Source: Mycobacterium genavense ATCC 51234 (GTDB lineage Bacteria > Actinomycetota > Actinomycetes > Mycobacteriales > Mycobacteriaceae). From it: 64,000 nt of DNA. The notes under the pieces were generated by a model, which saw only the letters and a program-made list of their open reading frames with translations, searched no databases and was not told the DNA's origin. Every line of letters begins with the position of its first letter. Position 1 is the first letter of the stretch. Positions 19,360-29,222 of the stretch are shown here, piece by piece. The stretch lies in contig NZ_JAGZ01000002.1 in assembly GCF_000526915.1 (NCBI RefSeq), positions 62,001-126,000 on the forward strand, written 5' to 3'. The position numbers were made by a program, and so were the translations under genes.

Positions 19360-19556
19360 GAATGCTCCTTTTGCGTAGTGGCGCGACAGCGCTTTTTACG
19401 CCTCAACTATTGCGTCCGCGTGACGCATTCGAGTCGAACCTGTTGCGCCTCATAAAGATCGGGAGTTGACATCCTGGCTTCTCCGGTGGCGCTATCAAGC
19501 GTTGTGCCCGATAGTCATATGAACCAGCGGGTGCTGGTGTCAGCACAGGTCGGAAT
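19360..19556. promoter_or_regulatory. Divergent promoter region of glutamine synthetase and channel gene
   Basis: 197 bases between two divergent starts. A TTGACA hexamer at 19466-19471 points toward the channel gene, but no good -10 hexamer stands at 17 bases; TATCAA at 19493 is 21 bases away. Only the position as a promoter region is supported. Confidence 0.35.
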
Positions 19557-21344
19557 ATGGGCGAGATATTTCAATTCCATCGCGAAATCATCGTCAGCGG
19601 CGACGACCGACTGTCGAAGACGATCGCCGATGAGCTACGGGGCGCGGGCGCGCGGATCATCAAGATCAACACCGCGGCCGATCTTCTCGGCGCCGGGGTG
19701 CATCGCGCACGAGCCGTCGTCTGCGCTGGGCCGAACGACGCCGTCAACCTCGAAATCGCCTTGTTGGCACGAGAATACAGCCCCAATGTCCGTGTGGTGG
19801 CTCGTCTGGCCAACGATGTGCTGCGTGAAGCGGTGACCGCCGTCAACGGTCCCGGCGCGATCTTGGACGTCGCCGACCTCGCGGCACCATCGCTCGTAGA
19901 GGCAGTTCTGTCACGCAATGCGCACCAGTTCGACACGGCCGGTATCGAATTCGTCGTCTGGGGTTCCGAGGCGCCCCACAACGCGGCGCTACGCGAGATC
20001 TACGCCGACCTGGCTCCGGTGGCGGTGGTGCATGGCAAGAACTCACCCACCCCGGGCGAGGTGGTGCCGTGTCCCGGACGGGATCTGCGGGTCTATGCCG
20101 GCGACTGGACTTCGATGATCGGCGTCAAAGATGAATTGGAAGCTCGGGGGATTACGGTGCCACCGTCTACCGCGACGCGTTCGCATCATTCCCGGGTCCG
20201 ACGCGCCATCGATGCCGCACGAGCCATGCGCGACGATGTGAACCCGCTGCTTTTTCCCTCGTTGGCTTTTGCGTTGTTCCTCACTTGCGGCTCCACAGCC
20301 GTGGAGCACTTTGCGTATCAGCATCAGCAGATGTCGTGGATGGATGCCCTGTACTTCACCTCCGAGACCATCACGACCGTCCGATATGGCGAATTCGGTT
20401 TCGGACAGGAGTCCCTTTTCCTGCGACTGTTCAATGTCGGGTTGATGTTCGGTGGGGCGATCGTCACCGCAATCCTCGTCGCATTTCTCGCAGACCTGAT
20501 GCTGTCGCGGCGCTTCGTCCAGACGGTCGGGTTGCGCCGGGTCCGCCATATGCGCGACCACATCGTGGTGATCGGCCTGGGCTCGATTGGCGTCCGTGTC
20601 GTAAGCGACCTGACGGCCGCCGGATACGACGTCCTCGTCATCGAGCCGAATACGAACAACCGATTTCTGTCGACCGTGGCCGAACTGGACGTGCCGGTGA
20701 TTTTCGGAGACTCGGCGATGCGTCAGACGCTGGAAGCGGCCCGCGTCGATCGCGCCCGCGGGGTGGCGGTGGTGACGCAGGACGACATGGAAAACATCGA
20801 GACCGGGATCGTCTTGCTGGAGATCCTGGGATCCGACACCAAGGTGCCAATCGTCATGCGTGTGCACGGGCGCGCGCTGAGCACTGCGGTGAATCGGCGG
20901 TTCGGCTTCGAGAACGTGCGGTCGATCGTCGACTTGGCGGCCCCGTGGTTCATTGGCGCGGCGATGGGTCTGCAAGTGCTGGGCACGTTTTGGGTAGGGC
21001 AGCGCTCCTTCATGGTCGGTGGAATGCTGGTGGCGCCAGGCAGCGAGCTCGATGGCCTACGAATGGTGGATTTGTCCACCCAGACTCGGGTCATCGCAAT
21101 TACGCGGCCGGAAGGACCGGTGCGGCTACGTCCCCGCCGCGACGCCCTACTGAAAGCCGGCGACACCGTCTATATCATCATCATCATCGGCCCTTACCGC
21201 GAGTTGATCGCGACGCTGCGCAAGGGCCAGCCGCCACCGGTAACCGCTGTCAACGGTGAGCGCGCGGCAAGGTTGGCCGCCGCGCGTTCGGCGCACCGGC
21301 CGGAAGTGCGCCCGCCACGATGGGCACCCGACCTGCAGGCTTGA
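19557..21344 (+). CDS. RCK-2TM-RCK ion-channel-like protein with altered selectivity filter
   Basis: 595 residues. Residues 1-200 are a Rossmann-like RCK/TrkA-N domain with a degenerate nucleotide loop (IIVSGDDRLSKTIADEL). Two membrane helices (PSLAFALFLTCG near 226 and LFNVGLMFGGAIVTAILVAFLADL near 285) flank a pore segment DALYFTSETITTVRYGEFGFG. A second RCK domain begins HIVVIGLGSIGVRVVSDL with a complete GxGxxG and ends in a TrkA-C domain (LDGLRMVDLSTQTRVIAITR). The filter TVRYGE replaces the potassium-channel TVGYGD: Gly is Arg (CGA) and Asp is Glu. An Arg in the filter should block conduction, so this may be a dead channel or a sensor. Intact frame. Confidence 0.8.
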   Translation: MGEIFQFHREIIVSGDDRLSKTIADELRGAGARIIKINTAADLLGAGVHRARAVVCAGPNDAVNLEIALLAREYSPNVRVVARLANDVLREAVTAVNGPGAILDVADLAAPSLVEAVLSRNAHQFDTAGIEFVVWGSEAPHNAALREIYADLAPVAVVHGKNSPTPGEVVPCPGRDLRVYAGDWTSMIGVKDELEARGITVPPSTATRSHHSRVRRAIDAARAMRDDVNPLLFPSLAFALFLTCGSTAVEHFAYQHQQMSWMDALYFTSETITTVRYGEFGFGQESLFLRLFNVGLMFGGAIVTAILVAFLADLMLSRRFVQTVGLRRVRHMRDHIVVIGLGSIGVRVVSDLTAAGYDVLVIEPNTNNRFLSTVAELDVPVIFGDSAMRQTLEAARVDRARGVAVVTQDDMENIETGIVLLEILGSDTKVPIVMRVHGRALSTAVNRRFGFENVRSIVDLAAPWFIGAAMGLQVLGTFWVGQRSFMVGGMLVAPGSELDGLRMVDLSTQTRVIAITRPEGPVRLRPRRDALLKAGDTVYIIIIIGPYRELIATLRKGQPPPVTAVNGERAARLAAARSAHRPEVRPPRWAPDLQA

Positions 21345-21357
21345 GTCGTGCGGCTCC

Positions 21358-22191
21358 CTAGCCGCGGTAGCTACTTACCTTTGCGGCGTAGTCGTCCAGC
21401 AACCGCAGCGATTCGTCGAGCGGCCGGGTGGGCAACAGCAGTGCCAGCCGCTCAAAGCCCAACCCCTCGGCGCCATGCCAATAGTCGGGGTCGTCCGCTG
21501 GTGTACCGAACATCGCCAGCGGGACATCGTGACCGCTGCCCTCGCGTAGTTGATCGATGCGCTTCGCCAGATGCTCGATAGGCAGGGCATTGGATATCCA
21601 CCCGGCGTCATGGCGAATCACCCGCTTAACGGTGGCGTCCGAGTTGCCGCCGATGAAGATCGGCGGGTGCGGTTTCTGCACCGGCTTGGGGCGACTGTAC
21701 GCGGCGTCGAAATCGACGAACTTGCCGTGGTACTCGGCCGGTTCGTTCGTCCACAGCGCCTTGATCGCTTCGATGCGTTCGTCGAGCAACTTGCCCCGGG
21801 TCTTGGGGTCGGTGCCGTGATCGCGTAACTCCTCAATGTTCCAGCCGGCACCCACGCCAAATATGAAGCGCCCGTTGGAGATCAAGTCGATGCTGGCGGC
21901 TTCCTTCGCCGTGATGATCGGATCGCGCTGGATCAATAGGGCGATGCCGGTAAACAACTCGATGGACGAGGTCACCGCCGCGGCCGCGGCCAGCGTCACA
22001 AACGGGTCCAGGGTGCGGTAGTACATCGCAGGCAGCTCGCCACCCATTGGGTAGGCAAATTCGCGGCTGGCGGGGATGTGCGTGTGTTCGGCGATGACCA
22101 GCGAGGCAAAGCCGCGCTCCTCGATCGCTCGTGCCAGCGAAACCGTGTCGATGGTGTTGTCATTGACGAACGTCGAGATCCCGATCTTCAT
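21358..22191 (-). CDS. LLM-class F420-dependent oxidoreductase
   Basis: 277-residue luciferase-like TIM barrel, intact: MKIGISTFVNDNTIDTVSLA, LVIAEHTHIPASRE, FGVGAGWNIEELRDHG and PPIFIGGNSDATVKRV. The conserved spacing matches the broken paralogue at 1880-2706. Mycobacterial members use reduced F420; the substrate is not predictable from sequence. It ends 13 bases from the channel gene stop (convergent). Confidence 0.88.
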   Translation of the reverse strand: MKIGISTFVNDNTIDTVSLARAIEERGFASLVIAEHTHIPASREFAYPMGGELPAMYYRTLDPFVTLAAAAAVTSSIELFTGIALLIQRDPIITAKEAASIDLISNGRFIFGVGAGWNIEELRDHGTDPKTRGKLLDERIEAIKALWTNEPAEYHGKFVDFDAAYSRPKPVQKPHPPIFIGGNSDATVKRVIRHDAGWISNALPIEHLAKRIDQLREGSGHDVPLAMFGTPADDPDYWHGAEGLGFERLALLLPTRPLDESLRLLDDYAAKVSSYRG

Positions 22192-22430
22192 ACTCTCCCT
22201 TAGTTACCGTCGTTGATCTGCCGTCTCCCGCGTTACCAAGGCCCGCGCGCACGGTGCTAATTCCTATGGGGCGGCACAGGTTGGTCTGTTGTTGTCACAG
22301 GAGCCACACTGGCCTCCAGCCGGGGGGACGTTCGTTATGCCCACCTCCGAGCGACAGAATCCGGCGACGTCCCAGTTGTCGCTATGAGGCGGGCATCTTG
22401 GGTATCAGGCGAGAACGACTCAGGCGGAGG
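22192..22430. other. Intergenic region, nothing recognised
   Basis: About 240 bases between the LLM oxidoreductase start and the remnant of a small gene. No frame on either strand resembles a known protein. Confidence 0.4.
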
Positions 22431-22603
22431 CTACAGCGGCTCACCGATGCCGGGAAGCACACCGCAATGTCCTCGGTTGGCCAGAAAGTAAACCACCCAA
22501 GCCGCAAGACCCCCATAAACCTCAGCATCTTGCACTTGGTCCAGCTCGAAACCGGCCGGGGACAACGCCGGTCCCAAAACCGTTCCAGCTCGGTTAGTTT
22601 CAT
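22431..22603 (-). pseudogene. Remnant of a small gene downstream of the immunity gene
   Basis: ATG 22603 starts MKLTELER. After one missing base near 22578 a second frame continues VLGPALSPAGFELDQVQDAE and VYGGLAAWVVYFLANRG to a TAG at 22431. The joined 58 residues look like the N-terminus of a small conserved mycobacterial protein. I do not know its function. It lies 19 bases downstream of the immunity gene on the same strand, so it may be a third member of the toxin operon. Confidence 0.45.
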
Positions 22604-22622
22604 GGTTAGCCGCGGTGACAAC

Positions 22623-22931
22623 CTAGCGCATCAAGAAAGTGTAGTAATTACCGATTGCTTCCAGCGCATTCGAGGTAAGCTCCGGATGCCGATCGTGCAT
22701 GACAGATTCCACGTAATCGCCGACTTCATTTAACGAAAGACGATCCCAGTCAGGTTCAATCTGCATTGCTTCATCGAGTACCGCGCGTACCCGCTCTCGC
22801 ACAGTCCCACTTGCCGACTCGTAATATGAGTCGAACTTTTCCTGATTTTTTCCGGGATACCGCTTCAAGTAGAGCACAATAGCGTCGCTCATGTCAAAGT
22901 CGTCATCCGACAACATAATGCGTGACCTCAC
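22623..22931 (-). CDS. Small acidic protein, likely immunity protein of the adjacent toxin
   Basis: 102 residues, acidic and helical (FDSYYESASGTVRERVRAVL, LNEVGDYVESVMHDRHPEL), no membrane segment. It starts GTG directly at the toxin stop (TAAGTG), or possibly at ATG 22916. Position immediately after a polymorphic-toxin C-terminus, small size, acidity and locally lower GC than neighbours are the usual marks of a cognate immunity gene. It is intact although the toxin is dead. I do not recognise the family. Confidence 0.6.
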   Translation of the reverse strand: MRSRIMLSDDDFDMSDAIVLYLKRYPGKNQEKFDSYYESASGTVRERVRAVLDEAMQIEPDWDRLSLNEVGDYVESVMHDRHPELTSNALEAIGNYYTFLMR

Positions 22932-24819
22932 TTATCTCTCAAAAATTGTGACTAATTGTCCAGTGTCTGGATCAATCTGCACAATACGAGTTACGTTCGG
23001 ATTTTCCACGAGACGTGGTATCTCAACAGATTGCGAGACATTTCCTGGGCGCAAGTTGGAGCCGATAATTGCAGTAACTTTACCCCGTGAACCTTCCGCA
23101 TATGCTGCCGAGGCATCCTCCCAGAATTTTACCGACACTGGATCATGACGATTCCACACGGGCAGAGGATCAACGCCCCTCTCTGCGAGGATCATCTCCA
23201 ACGTTTTCCCACCAGACCCGTGGGCGATAAGTTCCGCTATGCCTGAATCATTAGGACCGACTCCAATCCCCGCAGCGTTTCGCCCTGACCAGTAGTATGT
23301 GCTATTTGGCTCGGTCGACGTAATTTCTCGAAGCTGTTCATATGACGGTAAAGCCCCGGGCATATAATGGCCCGCGCTGTCCATGGGATATGGATCATGA
23401 GCAGGAATCTCATCCGGGATTGGGTGCCCCGTCGCCAAGGGAGGGTGGTGTTCACCAATTTCGGTGCGCAGGGGATTTCCCGTACTCAGCGGTGGGTGCC
23501 CGCCGGGAATTTCATGTGGAAGACCGGCGGCGGCATCGAGGTCGGCTACCTCGGCTGCGCGTGAAACGACGGCCCCCTCGCCGCCGAACTGCATCGTCGG
23601 TAAGGTCACGGCTGCATCGGCGGATTAACCTCCCAGGTAGTAAGCCGGGCCGTGCGAATTCTGCACTTCGCCGATCGCCGCTCCCGCTGGGTTTTGGACG
23701 GCCTCGACGGTGCCTTGGATCATTTGCTTCCACGCGTCGAGCGCGCCCGGTAATCCGCGATTCCCTACCCCGAGAAGGTTGTGAACGCTCTCCTCGGTTG
23801 CAAACCAGCGGTCGGCGAAGCCCTCGCCAAATCCCGGCGGTGGCATTGGCTTTGGCTCAGGAGGCATGTACGGAGGAATGCCGCCCTGGTCGATCCAGCG
23901 CTGCGCGCCCGCTACCACTTCGTTCACCCGCGCCTCGATCTGATCCGGCGGCACGCCATCACCGATCATCACCTTGCGCAACAGCGCCTTGGCGCTCTCC
24001 AACTCTGCCGGGCTCGGCTGAGGCAGCGGGACGGGGCCCCTGGGCAACAGCATCTCCTGCAGCGACCGCGGCTTGCAGCCGGCCACGGGAGCAGGAACCT
24101 TCGGCGGTGTGCCGCCCGGCGCCACCGCCGCGGGAGCCGGCGTACCGCCCGGCGCCGCGGCCGCCGGAGCCGGGGACCCACTCGACGGAGCACCACCTGG
24201 CGGGGCGTCGGCGGTAGCGGGTGGCATCAACATGTCCTGCCAGGTCTTCGGCTTGGCGCCTGATGCGGGTGGGCCTTGTGGCGTTGGCGGACCACCCGGC
24301 CCGGGTCCTCCCGCATCAAGAGGCACCGCACCGACGGCAGCGCTGATCGCGCTGGCCAGCTCGTGATCGGCGGTGTGGGCATGCACCTTGCAGGCGTCGA
24401 GCTCGCCCTGCAGCATCTGCAGCTTGTACGCCAGGTCGAGTCGGTTCGCCGGAATCCCCTTGGGTCCGGAGTCAATTCGCCAGTCCGGCGTGACCGACCA
24501 CCCGTTCGCCGCAGCGGCCTGTTCGATGTTGTCCAGCTCGCGCTTACATGCGCTCACGTCCGCCTCAGCGTGCGACACCGCCGCCGCCACCTGCCTGGAT
24601 TCCGCACCGTCCGCCTCGATGTCGCGGCGAATCTTGCCGATGTCGACGCGAAAAGCGTCGCCTGCTTCACCCTGGCACTCGGCGAGCACGCTGTGGGCCT
24701 GTTACAGGCTTTCCCCCCAAGCGTTGCGACGTATTAGCGCGTCCGGTAGCCGTCTCGAACACCGCGCGAATGGCGTTCAAATCCCAGCGCTTGACATCTG
24801 CAGGAGTTAGCGACCCCAC
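22932..24819 (-). pseudogene. Type VII-secreted polymorphic toxin, triply disrupted
   Basis: Joined, the protein is about 628 residues. A helical WXG/LXG-like N-terminus starts at GTG 24819 (VGSLTPADVKRWDLNAIRAV, QQAHSVLAECQGEAGDAF). A Pro-rich linker follows with two related motifs, KPKTWQDMLMPP and KPRSLQEMLLPR. A C-terminal domain from STYYWSGR through PVWNRHDPVSVKFWEDASAA to VTRIVQIDPDTGQLVTIFER looks like a compact toxin domain that I cannot name. Lesions: an extra G in a G run near 24722, a TAA for CAA in the same segment, and an in-frame TAA at 23625-23627 just before the toxin half. The WXG Trp is also Cys (ECQGEA). Confidence 0.7.
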
Positions 24820-24822
24820 CCA

Positions 24823-25131
24823 CTACCCCTGTTCCCGCACCGACCTAATCATGGCAGCCGATTCATCCTCATTCGTCGAGTAACCGACCGATGCTTCGGC
24901 GACGTGTGTCCCCAACCCGCCTACCTGGAGCCTGTGTTGGCTATGCCGGGCCTCCCACCGAGCCGCGAGCTGAGCCAACGCGAGCTGCGAGGTTCCGACC
25001 CAACCCGGCGCCGCATTGGCCAAGCCGTCTTCATAGCCGACGAAGTCCACGGCGGCCTCGCCGATCCCGTTGAGCACATGGTTGCTCCCGACGTGCAGCG
25101 CGACGAGATCGACATCCAACTCATCAGCCAC
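24823..25131 (-). CDS. Small type VII secretion substrate (EspC/DUF2580-like)
   Basis: 102 residues, helix-turn-helix hairpin. It has a WxG motif (PGWVGTSQLAL) in the turn and a C-terminal YxxxE signal (YSTNE), the two marks of ESX substrates. The start is GTG 25131 (MADELDVDLVALHVG). It is 3 bases upstream of the toxin start, the usual arrangement in which a small helical partner pairs with the helical N-terminus of the toxin for export. Intact. Confidence 0.75.
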   Translation of the reverse strand: MADELDVDLVALHVGSNHVLNGIGEAAVDFVGYEDGLANAAPGWVGTSQLALAQLAARWEARHSQHRLQVGGLGTHVAEASVGYSTNEDESAAMIRSVREQG

Positions 25132-25327
25132 GATGACCCCCTTCCCGTCCCCGGCACGGTGCCGTGAAGCTTAGCTGGTTTCAGCAGATCACACCCTTCA
25201 CCCGGACCGAGCTGGGTTCGTCGCCATGGCGCTCCGCGCCGCGACCGTGACGGCCGTCCCCACACGTGGCGTTGACACTGCTCCACGTACTATTCGCACG
25301 CTGGACAAAAGCGCTATGGGAGTTTTC

Positions 25328-26143
25328 GTGAGTCAAGATCATCCCCTCGACCGATACGTGGGTTCCTGGGCACTGGTCACCGGCAGCGCCGGCGAACGCG
25401 GACTGGGCTTTGCCTATGCACGCGAAATTGCCAGTCGCCGTGTCAATCTCGTACTGGTGGACATACTGGCTGAGGAGCTCGAGGCCCGGGCCACGGCGCT
25501 TCGAACCGAGTACGGCGTCGAAGTCCGCACCATCGCTGCCGATCTCGGCGACTTGTCGGTCTATCCGAAAATCGTCGACCAGCTGGCTGACGTCACCGTC
25601 GACGTCCTCGTCTGCAATCACATGTACACCCCGAAGGACACACCGAAGATTCTGGACATGGCGTTGGAGGTCCACAACGCCATGATCGACATCAATGCCC
25701 GTGCCTACGTGAACCTCATCTACCCCTTCGCACATCAGATGACGAAGCGGGGACGAGGTGCCATCGTGATCGTTTCGTCGGGGGCAGGCCTGATACCGGC
25801 GCCGTACACCGGCGCGTACGCGGCCAACAAGGCTTTTCAGATCGTTTTCGGTGAGGTGCTGTGGTACGAAACCCGCGACACCGGCGTCGACGTACTGGTC
25901 ATGTCCGCTGGACTGATGGACACCCAGGGGGATGCATTGTCGAAGTATCCCCGGTGGCAGATCGCAGACCCGCGTGACGCCGCGGCGGAAACGCTAAGGG
26001 CCATCGGCCGCAAGCACCTTGTCATGCCCGGACGGCCGAATCGCCTCGTCACCCTGCTCTCCACCCGGTTGATGCCGCGTCGCCGCGCCGTGCTGACCAT
26101 GGGGCGCTTCATGGAACGTGGACTGGGTAAAGACCCCGGATAG
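25328..26143 (+). CDS. Short-chain dehydrogenase/reductase
   Basis: About 271 residues from GTG 25328, chosen because GGGAG stands 5 bases upstream; the in-frame ATG 25316 and earlier codons are less likely. The nucleotide loop is VTGSAGERGLGFAYA, then LVDILAEELEARA. The catalytic Tyr/Lys are in YTGAYAANKAF, with the Ser in IVSSGAGLI. The overall pattern resembles 3-ketoacyl-CoA/17-beta-HSD12-type reductases. It is divergent from the type VII substrate gene. Intact; substrate unknown. Confidence 0.82.
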   Translation: MSQDHPLDRYVGSWALVTGSAGERGLGFAYAREIASRRVNLVLVDILAEELEARATALRTEYGVEVRTIAADLGDLSVYPKIVDQLADVTVDVLVCNHMYTPKDTPKILDMALEVHNAMIDINARAYVNLIYPFAHQMTKRGRGAIVIVSSGAGLIPAPYTGAYAANKAFQIVFGEVLWYETRDTGVDVLVMSAGLMDTQGDALSKYPRWQIADPRDAAAETLRAIGRKHLVMPGRPNRLVTLLSTRLMPRRRAVLTMGRFMERGLGKDPG

Positions 26144-26175
26144 CTGGAACGCCGTTGTGGCGTGGGCAATTCCAA

Positions 26176-26995
26176 CTACCCAATCTTGTGAATGGCACCG
26201 CCCGCTAAGTGCACCTCAGCAGCCGCGTGGGCGCCGTGACTGGGACGAGTATTCGAAGAGCTCGATGCCAGGCGCGTCACCTGGACGCGCTGGACTGGGG
26301 CCATCGAGCCGTCCAGCTGGTTGAACTTCTCGTAGAAATCTCTTAGCTGAGTGGCGATTTGCGCACGCACGTCGATGAGTTCGTCCAACTTGGCCTGCGC
26401 CTGCGTCAACTGGTCGTCGATATCACGCTGCACGCTGGTTAACATTTCCTCGGCGGCTTCTTCGGCCTCCCGCACGACGTCCGCGGCATTGAGACCGGCC
26501 TGCTCCCTGAGCCTGGCAATATCAACCCGCATTTGCTTGCTCTGCGTCTCCAAATCGGCTCGCAGCGAGGTCGCCGAATCATACTCCAGTCGGGCTTCAC
26601 TGATAATCCTGGCGGCACGCTTCGGCTTCGATCTGAACGGTCGCCGCAAACTGACGCGCCTCCGCCCGAGTCTCCTCTGCCTCGGCGGCTGCAGCATTGA
26701 GAATCCGGGACAGTCGATCGCTGAGGCCCGCGATGTCGTTAGGGATCTCGCCGGCCAACTCGGTGAAGTGCGCTGAGGTCGATTTCAGTTCGGCCTGAGA
26801 ACTGCACAGCTGTTGGCTGAGCGCACCGACGTGCGAGCGCCTTCGCTGGGCGGACACATGCAATTCGTCATACTCCTCGTCGTGCATTTCGACATGGCAA
26901 CTCGAACCGTCCAAGTCCGGATTTCGGCCCAATTTCCGGGCATAACCGTCGGGGTCAACCTCAATCGACGTCACGGGCGGGAGTGTATGGCGCAC
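26176..26995 (-). pseudogene. DivIVA-like coiled-coil protein, frameshifted
   Basis: The N-terminal frame (RHTLPPVTSIEVDPDGYARK) leads to long heptad-rich helices (LSQQLCSSQAELKS; LSDRLSRILNAAAAEAEETRAEARQF). It stops at about 26597, while a second frame continues AARIISEARLEYDSATSLRA and VVREAEEAAEEMLTSVQRDID to TAG near 26176. One or two bases are lost or gained near 26615 (GEAC against EAxAARI). The whole would be about 270 residues of mostly coiled coil, like DivIVA/Wag31 or SMC-tail proteins. Start near GTG 26995 is a guess. Function unknown; cell-pole or envelope scaffold is inference. Confidence 0.6.
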
Positions 26996-27161
26996 CGAGA
27001 CGCGTTCATTAGCCGATGCAACAAATATTTGCCGCCCGTTAGAACACTTGTCATAATTTACAGTCACGTAAGCGTCGGCTAGGTTTCGCCGAACCGGTTG
27101 CCACTTGAGCTCAAACCTGTTCTGCGTCTTTAAATTTCGATACTTTCGCGCACAAAAATGG

Positions 27162-28279
27162 TTAGCTGGGAATCTTGGCGATCTGGGCGTCGGACAACTT
27201 CGCGACGCCACCCGGCAGGGGCCAAACGTAGGCATGAACGGATCCCAGGAACGAGGGGCTGCTCCCCTCGGTCACCGCCCAGTGGAGGGACGCCTGGAGC
27301 GTCCGCGCCGTGGCGGGTCCTTCTGGTTGCTGTAGACGATCGCGTATAAGTAGTTCACGATCGGGTACCCGTCGCCGGCGGGCCCGTTGATCAGCGAGAT
27401 CGATTGGTTCGGCGGGGTCTGCGAGGCAAGACTGGCGGCCTCGGCCGCAACGCTCTGGGCGTCGGCCAGCAGGAAATTACCGGCAGCGTTGCCCAATTGG
27501 GCCTCACCCAATCCCTTCTGGTGGGCCACGTCGATGTAACCGGTCCCGTGGTAGGTGACACAGCCGGGGCTCGCGGCGCAGCCGTTCAGCATGCCGGCCC
27601 TGCCGTCGGCGTCGTCTTGAGCCTGCGCGCCTGGTACCGCCGGAAACTCGACGGTGGTGCCGACGCCCGGCGACTTGCCCCAACCGTCCGGATCTTGCTT
27701 CGCCAGGTACTGGGTGAACAGGAACGTATCGCCGGATCCGTCGGAACGGTGTAGCGGAATCACCGGGGTAGCAGGCAAGTTCACGCCGGGGTTGAGGGCG
27801 GCGATCTGCGGATCGTTCCAGGTCTTGACGGTGCCCCGGTACATCGCCGACAGCACTTTGCCATCCAGCTTGAGGTGCTCGGTGACGCCGGGCAGGTTGT
27901 AGCTGACGTGCAGCGACGAGACGGCCACGGCGATGTTCATCAGCCCCGGGTGCGCGGCTAGATCATCCTCGGATAGGTAGGCGCCGGAGGCGCCAATGTT
28001 GACCGCCCCCATAGCCGCTTGCGAGATTCCGAAATCGGATACGGTGCCGTCCGTGGTGATGGTGATGTTCGGATATTTCAGGTAATAGGCCGCGGCCCAC
28101 GCGTCCATCAAGGGGTAAAGATCCTTGGATCCGGTCTCCCACAACGTCACGCTTGATGTCGGGGGTGCCGTAGCGATCGTCCGGGTGGGAGCACCCGACG
28201 TACCGTCGGGCTTGCCTGACGCGCAGGCCGCCACGACCAAGACTGCCGACATCACAACCAACACCGTGCGAATTTTCAC
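27162..28279 (-). pseudogene. pstS: Phosphate-binding lipoprotein PstS, frameshifted near C-terminus
   Basis: Starts GTG 28279 behind GAGGG. It has a lipoprotein signal (VLVVMSAVLVVAAC) and a PstS-type fold: LWETGSKDLYPLMDAWAAAY, GTVSDFGISQAAMGAVNIGA, and the phosphate loop HRSDGSGDTFLFTQYL. Near 27325, after NQKDP, a base is missing. The true tail (TARTLQASLHWAVTEG ... VAKLSDAQIAKI) lies in the next frame and ends at TAA 27162. The present frame ends early with an unrelated Arg-rich tail. It would capture phosphate for the Pst ABC transporter; no pstCAB genes are in the window, so it is a lone copy. Confidence 0.85.
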
Positions 28280-28494
28280 ACCCTCACCATCGTTTTCAAC
28301 TCGTTGCGGGACACCTAGATTCTGCTCCGCCGGAGTCCGGAATGCGTCGCGAACCAGGGTGACTGCGCGACACGGCCGGAATCGCCAACCACCTTGTTTG
28401 TCGTCGCTCGTCCCTATCATCGGCTCATGCATCGGGCGCCATCGATCATCGCTTCCGCCACGTACGACGGACGCCTACGAGATGTTTCCACGGC

Positions 28495-29034
28495 ATGAAG
28501 ACCGCGTTCGTTTTTCTCCCCCTGTACTTCGGCCTTCTCTTTGGTTTCTTCACACACCGCGTCGCTCTAGGCCTGGTGGGTGCGTGCTGTGGCCTGTTGC
28601 TGGCGGGCTTGATACAGCCCGCCTACCGTCGATCGCGGTGGCGGCTGGGCACCGTTGCGGGAATCGCCCAGATCGATGCGATGGACGGCGTGGAGTTCGA
28701 GGACTATGTCGCCACCCGCATGCAGCGCGCGGGCTGGGAGGTCAGCTTCACCCCTGCCGTCGGCGACTATGGCGTCGACCTGATCGCGCAAAAGGATGGC
28801 CAGTACGCGGCGGTCCAGTGCAAGCGGCACGGCAAAACAGTCGGCGTCGCCGCCGTCCAACAAGTGGTTGCCGGTGCGCGTCATCATGGATGCACGCGGA
28901 GCATTGTGGTGAGCAACCAGGAGTTTACTACTGCGGCAAAGCAATTGGCGTACACACACGGCTGCCAATTGATCGGCCGTAAGGCATTGCAAAGCTGGGT
29001 CCCCGCGCCCACCGGAAAAGACTTGCGCGACTGA
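28495..29034 (+). CDS. Membrane-anchored Mrr-type restriction endonuclease
   Basis: 179 residues. Two hydrophobic segments (residues 3-20 and 25-42) anchor it, followed by an Mrr_cat domain: MDGVEFEDYVATRMQRAGWE, then GDYGVDLIAQKDGQYAAVQCKRH, giving the PD-(D/E)XK core D...QxK, then TRSIVVSNQEFTTAAKQLA and a C-terminal helix. Mrr-like domains cleave modified or foreign DNA. No methyltransferase is adjacent. Divergent from pstS across 215 bases. Intact. The membrane anchor would place the nuclease at the inner face of the membrane. Confidence 0.82.
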   Translation: MKTAFVFLPLYFGLLFGFFTHRVALGLVGACCGLLLAGLIQPAYRRSRWRLGTVAGIAQIDAMDGVEFEDYVATRMQRAGWEVSFTPAVGDYGVDLIAQKDGQYAAVQCKRHGKTVGVAAVQQVVAGARHHGCTRSIVVSNQEFTTAAKQLAYTHGCQLIGRKALQSWVPAPTGKDLRD

Positions 29035-29222
29035 GGATCTAGATCCCACGTCAAGGCTTTGTCACGCCGTGCATAGCCCCGATCCCCGGCATTATTGGGG
29101 CGAATGCCTCATGCGCCGCCATGACGGACGGCGGACGATCACTGCATCGAAGATTGCAGACCGCACGCGAAACCACCCTCGCAAACCGGCGGCTTCACCG
29201 CGAAATATCCTGGGAGGCAGTT

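Noticed and set aside
22254..22733. 159-residue forward frame across the gap next to the toxin operon
   Set aside because: Cys/Arg-rich and not family-like; it is antisense to the immunity and remnant genes.
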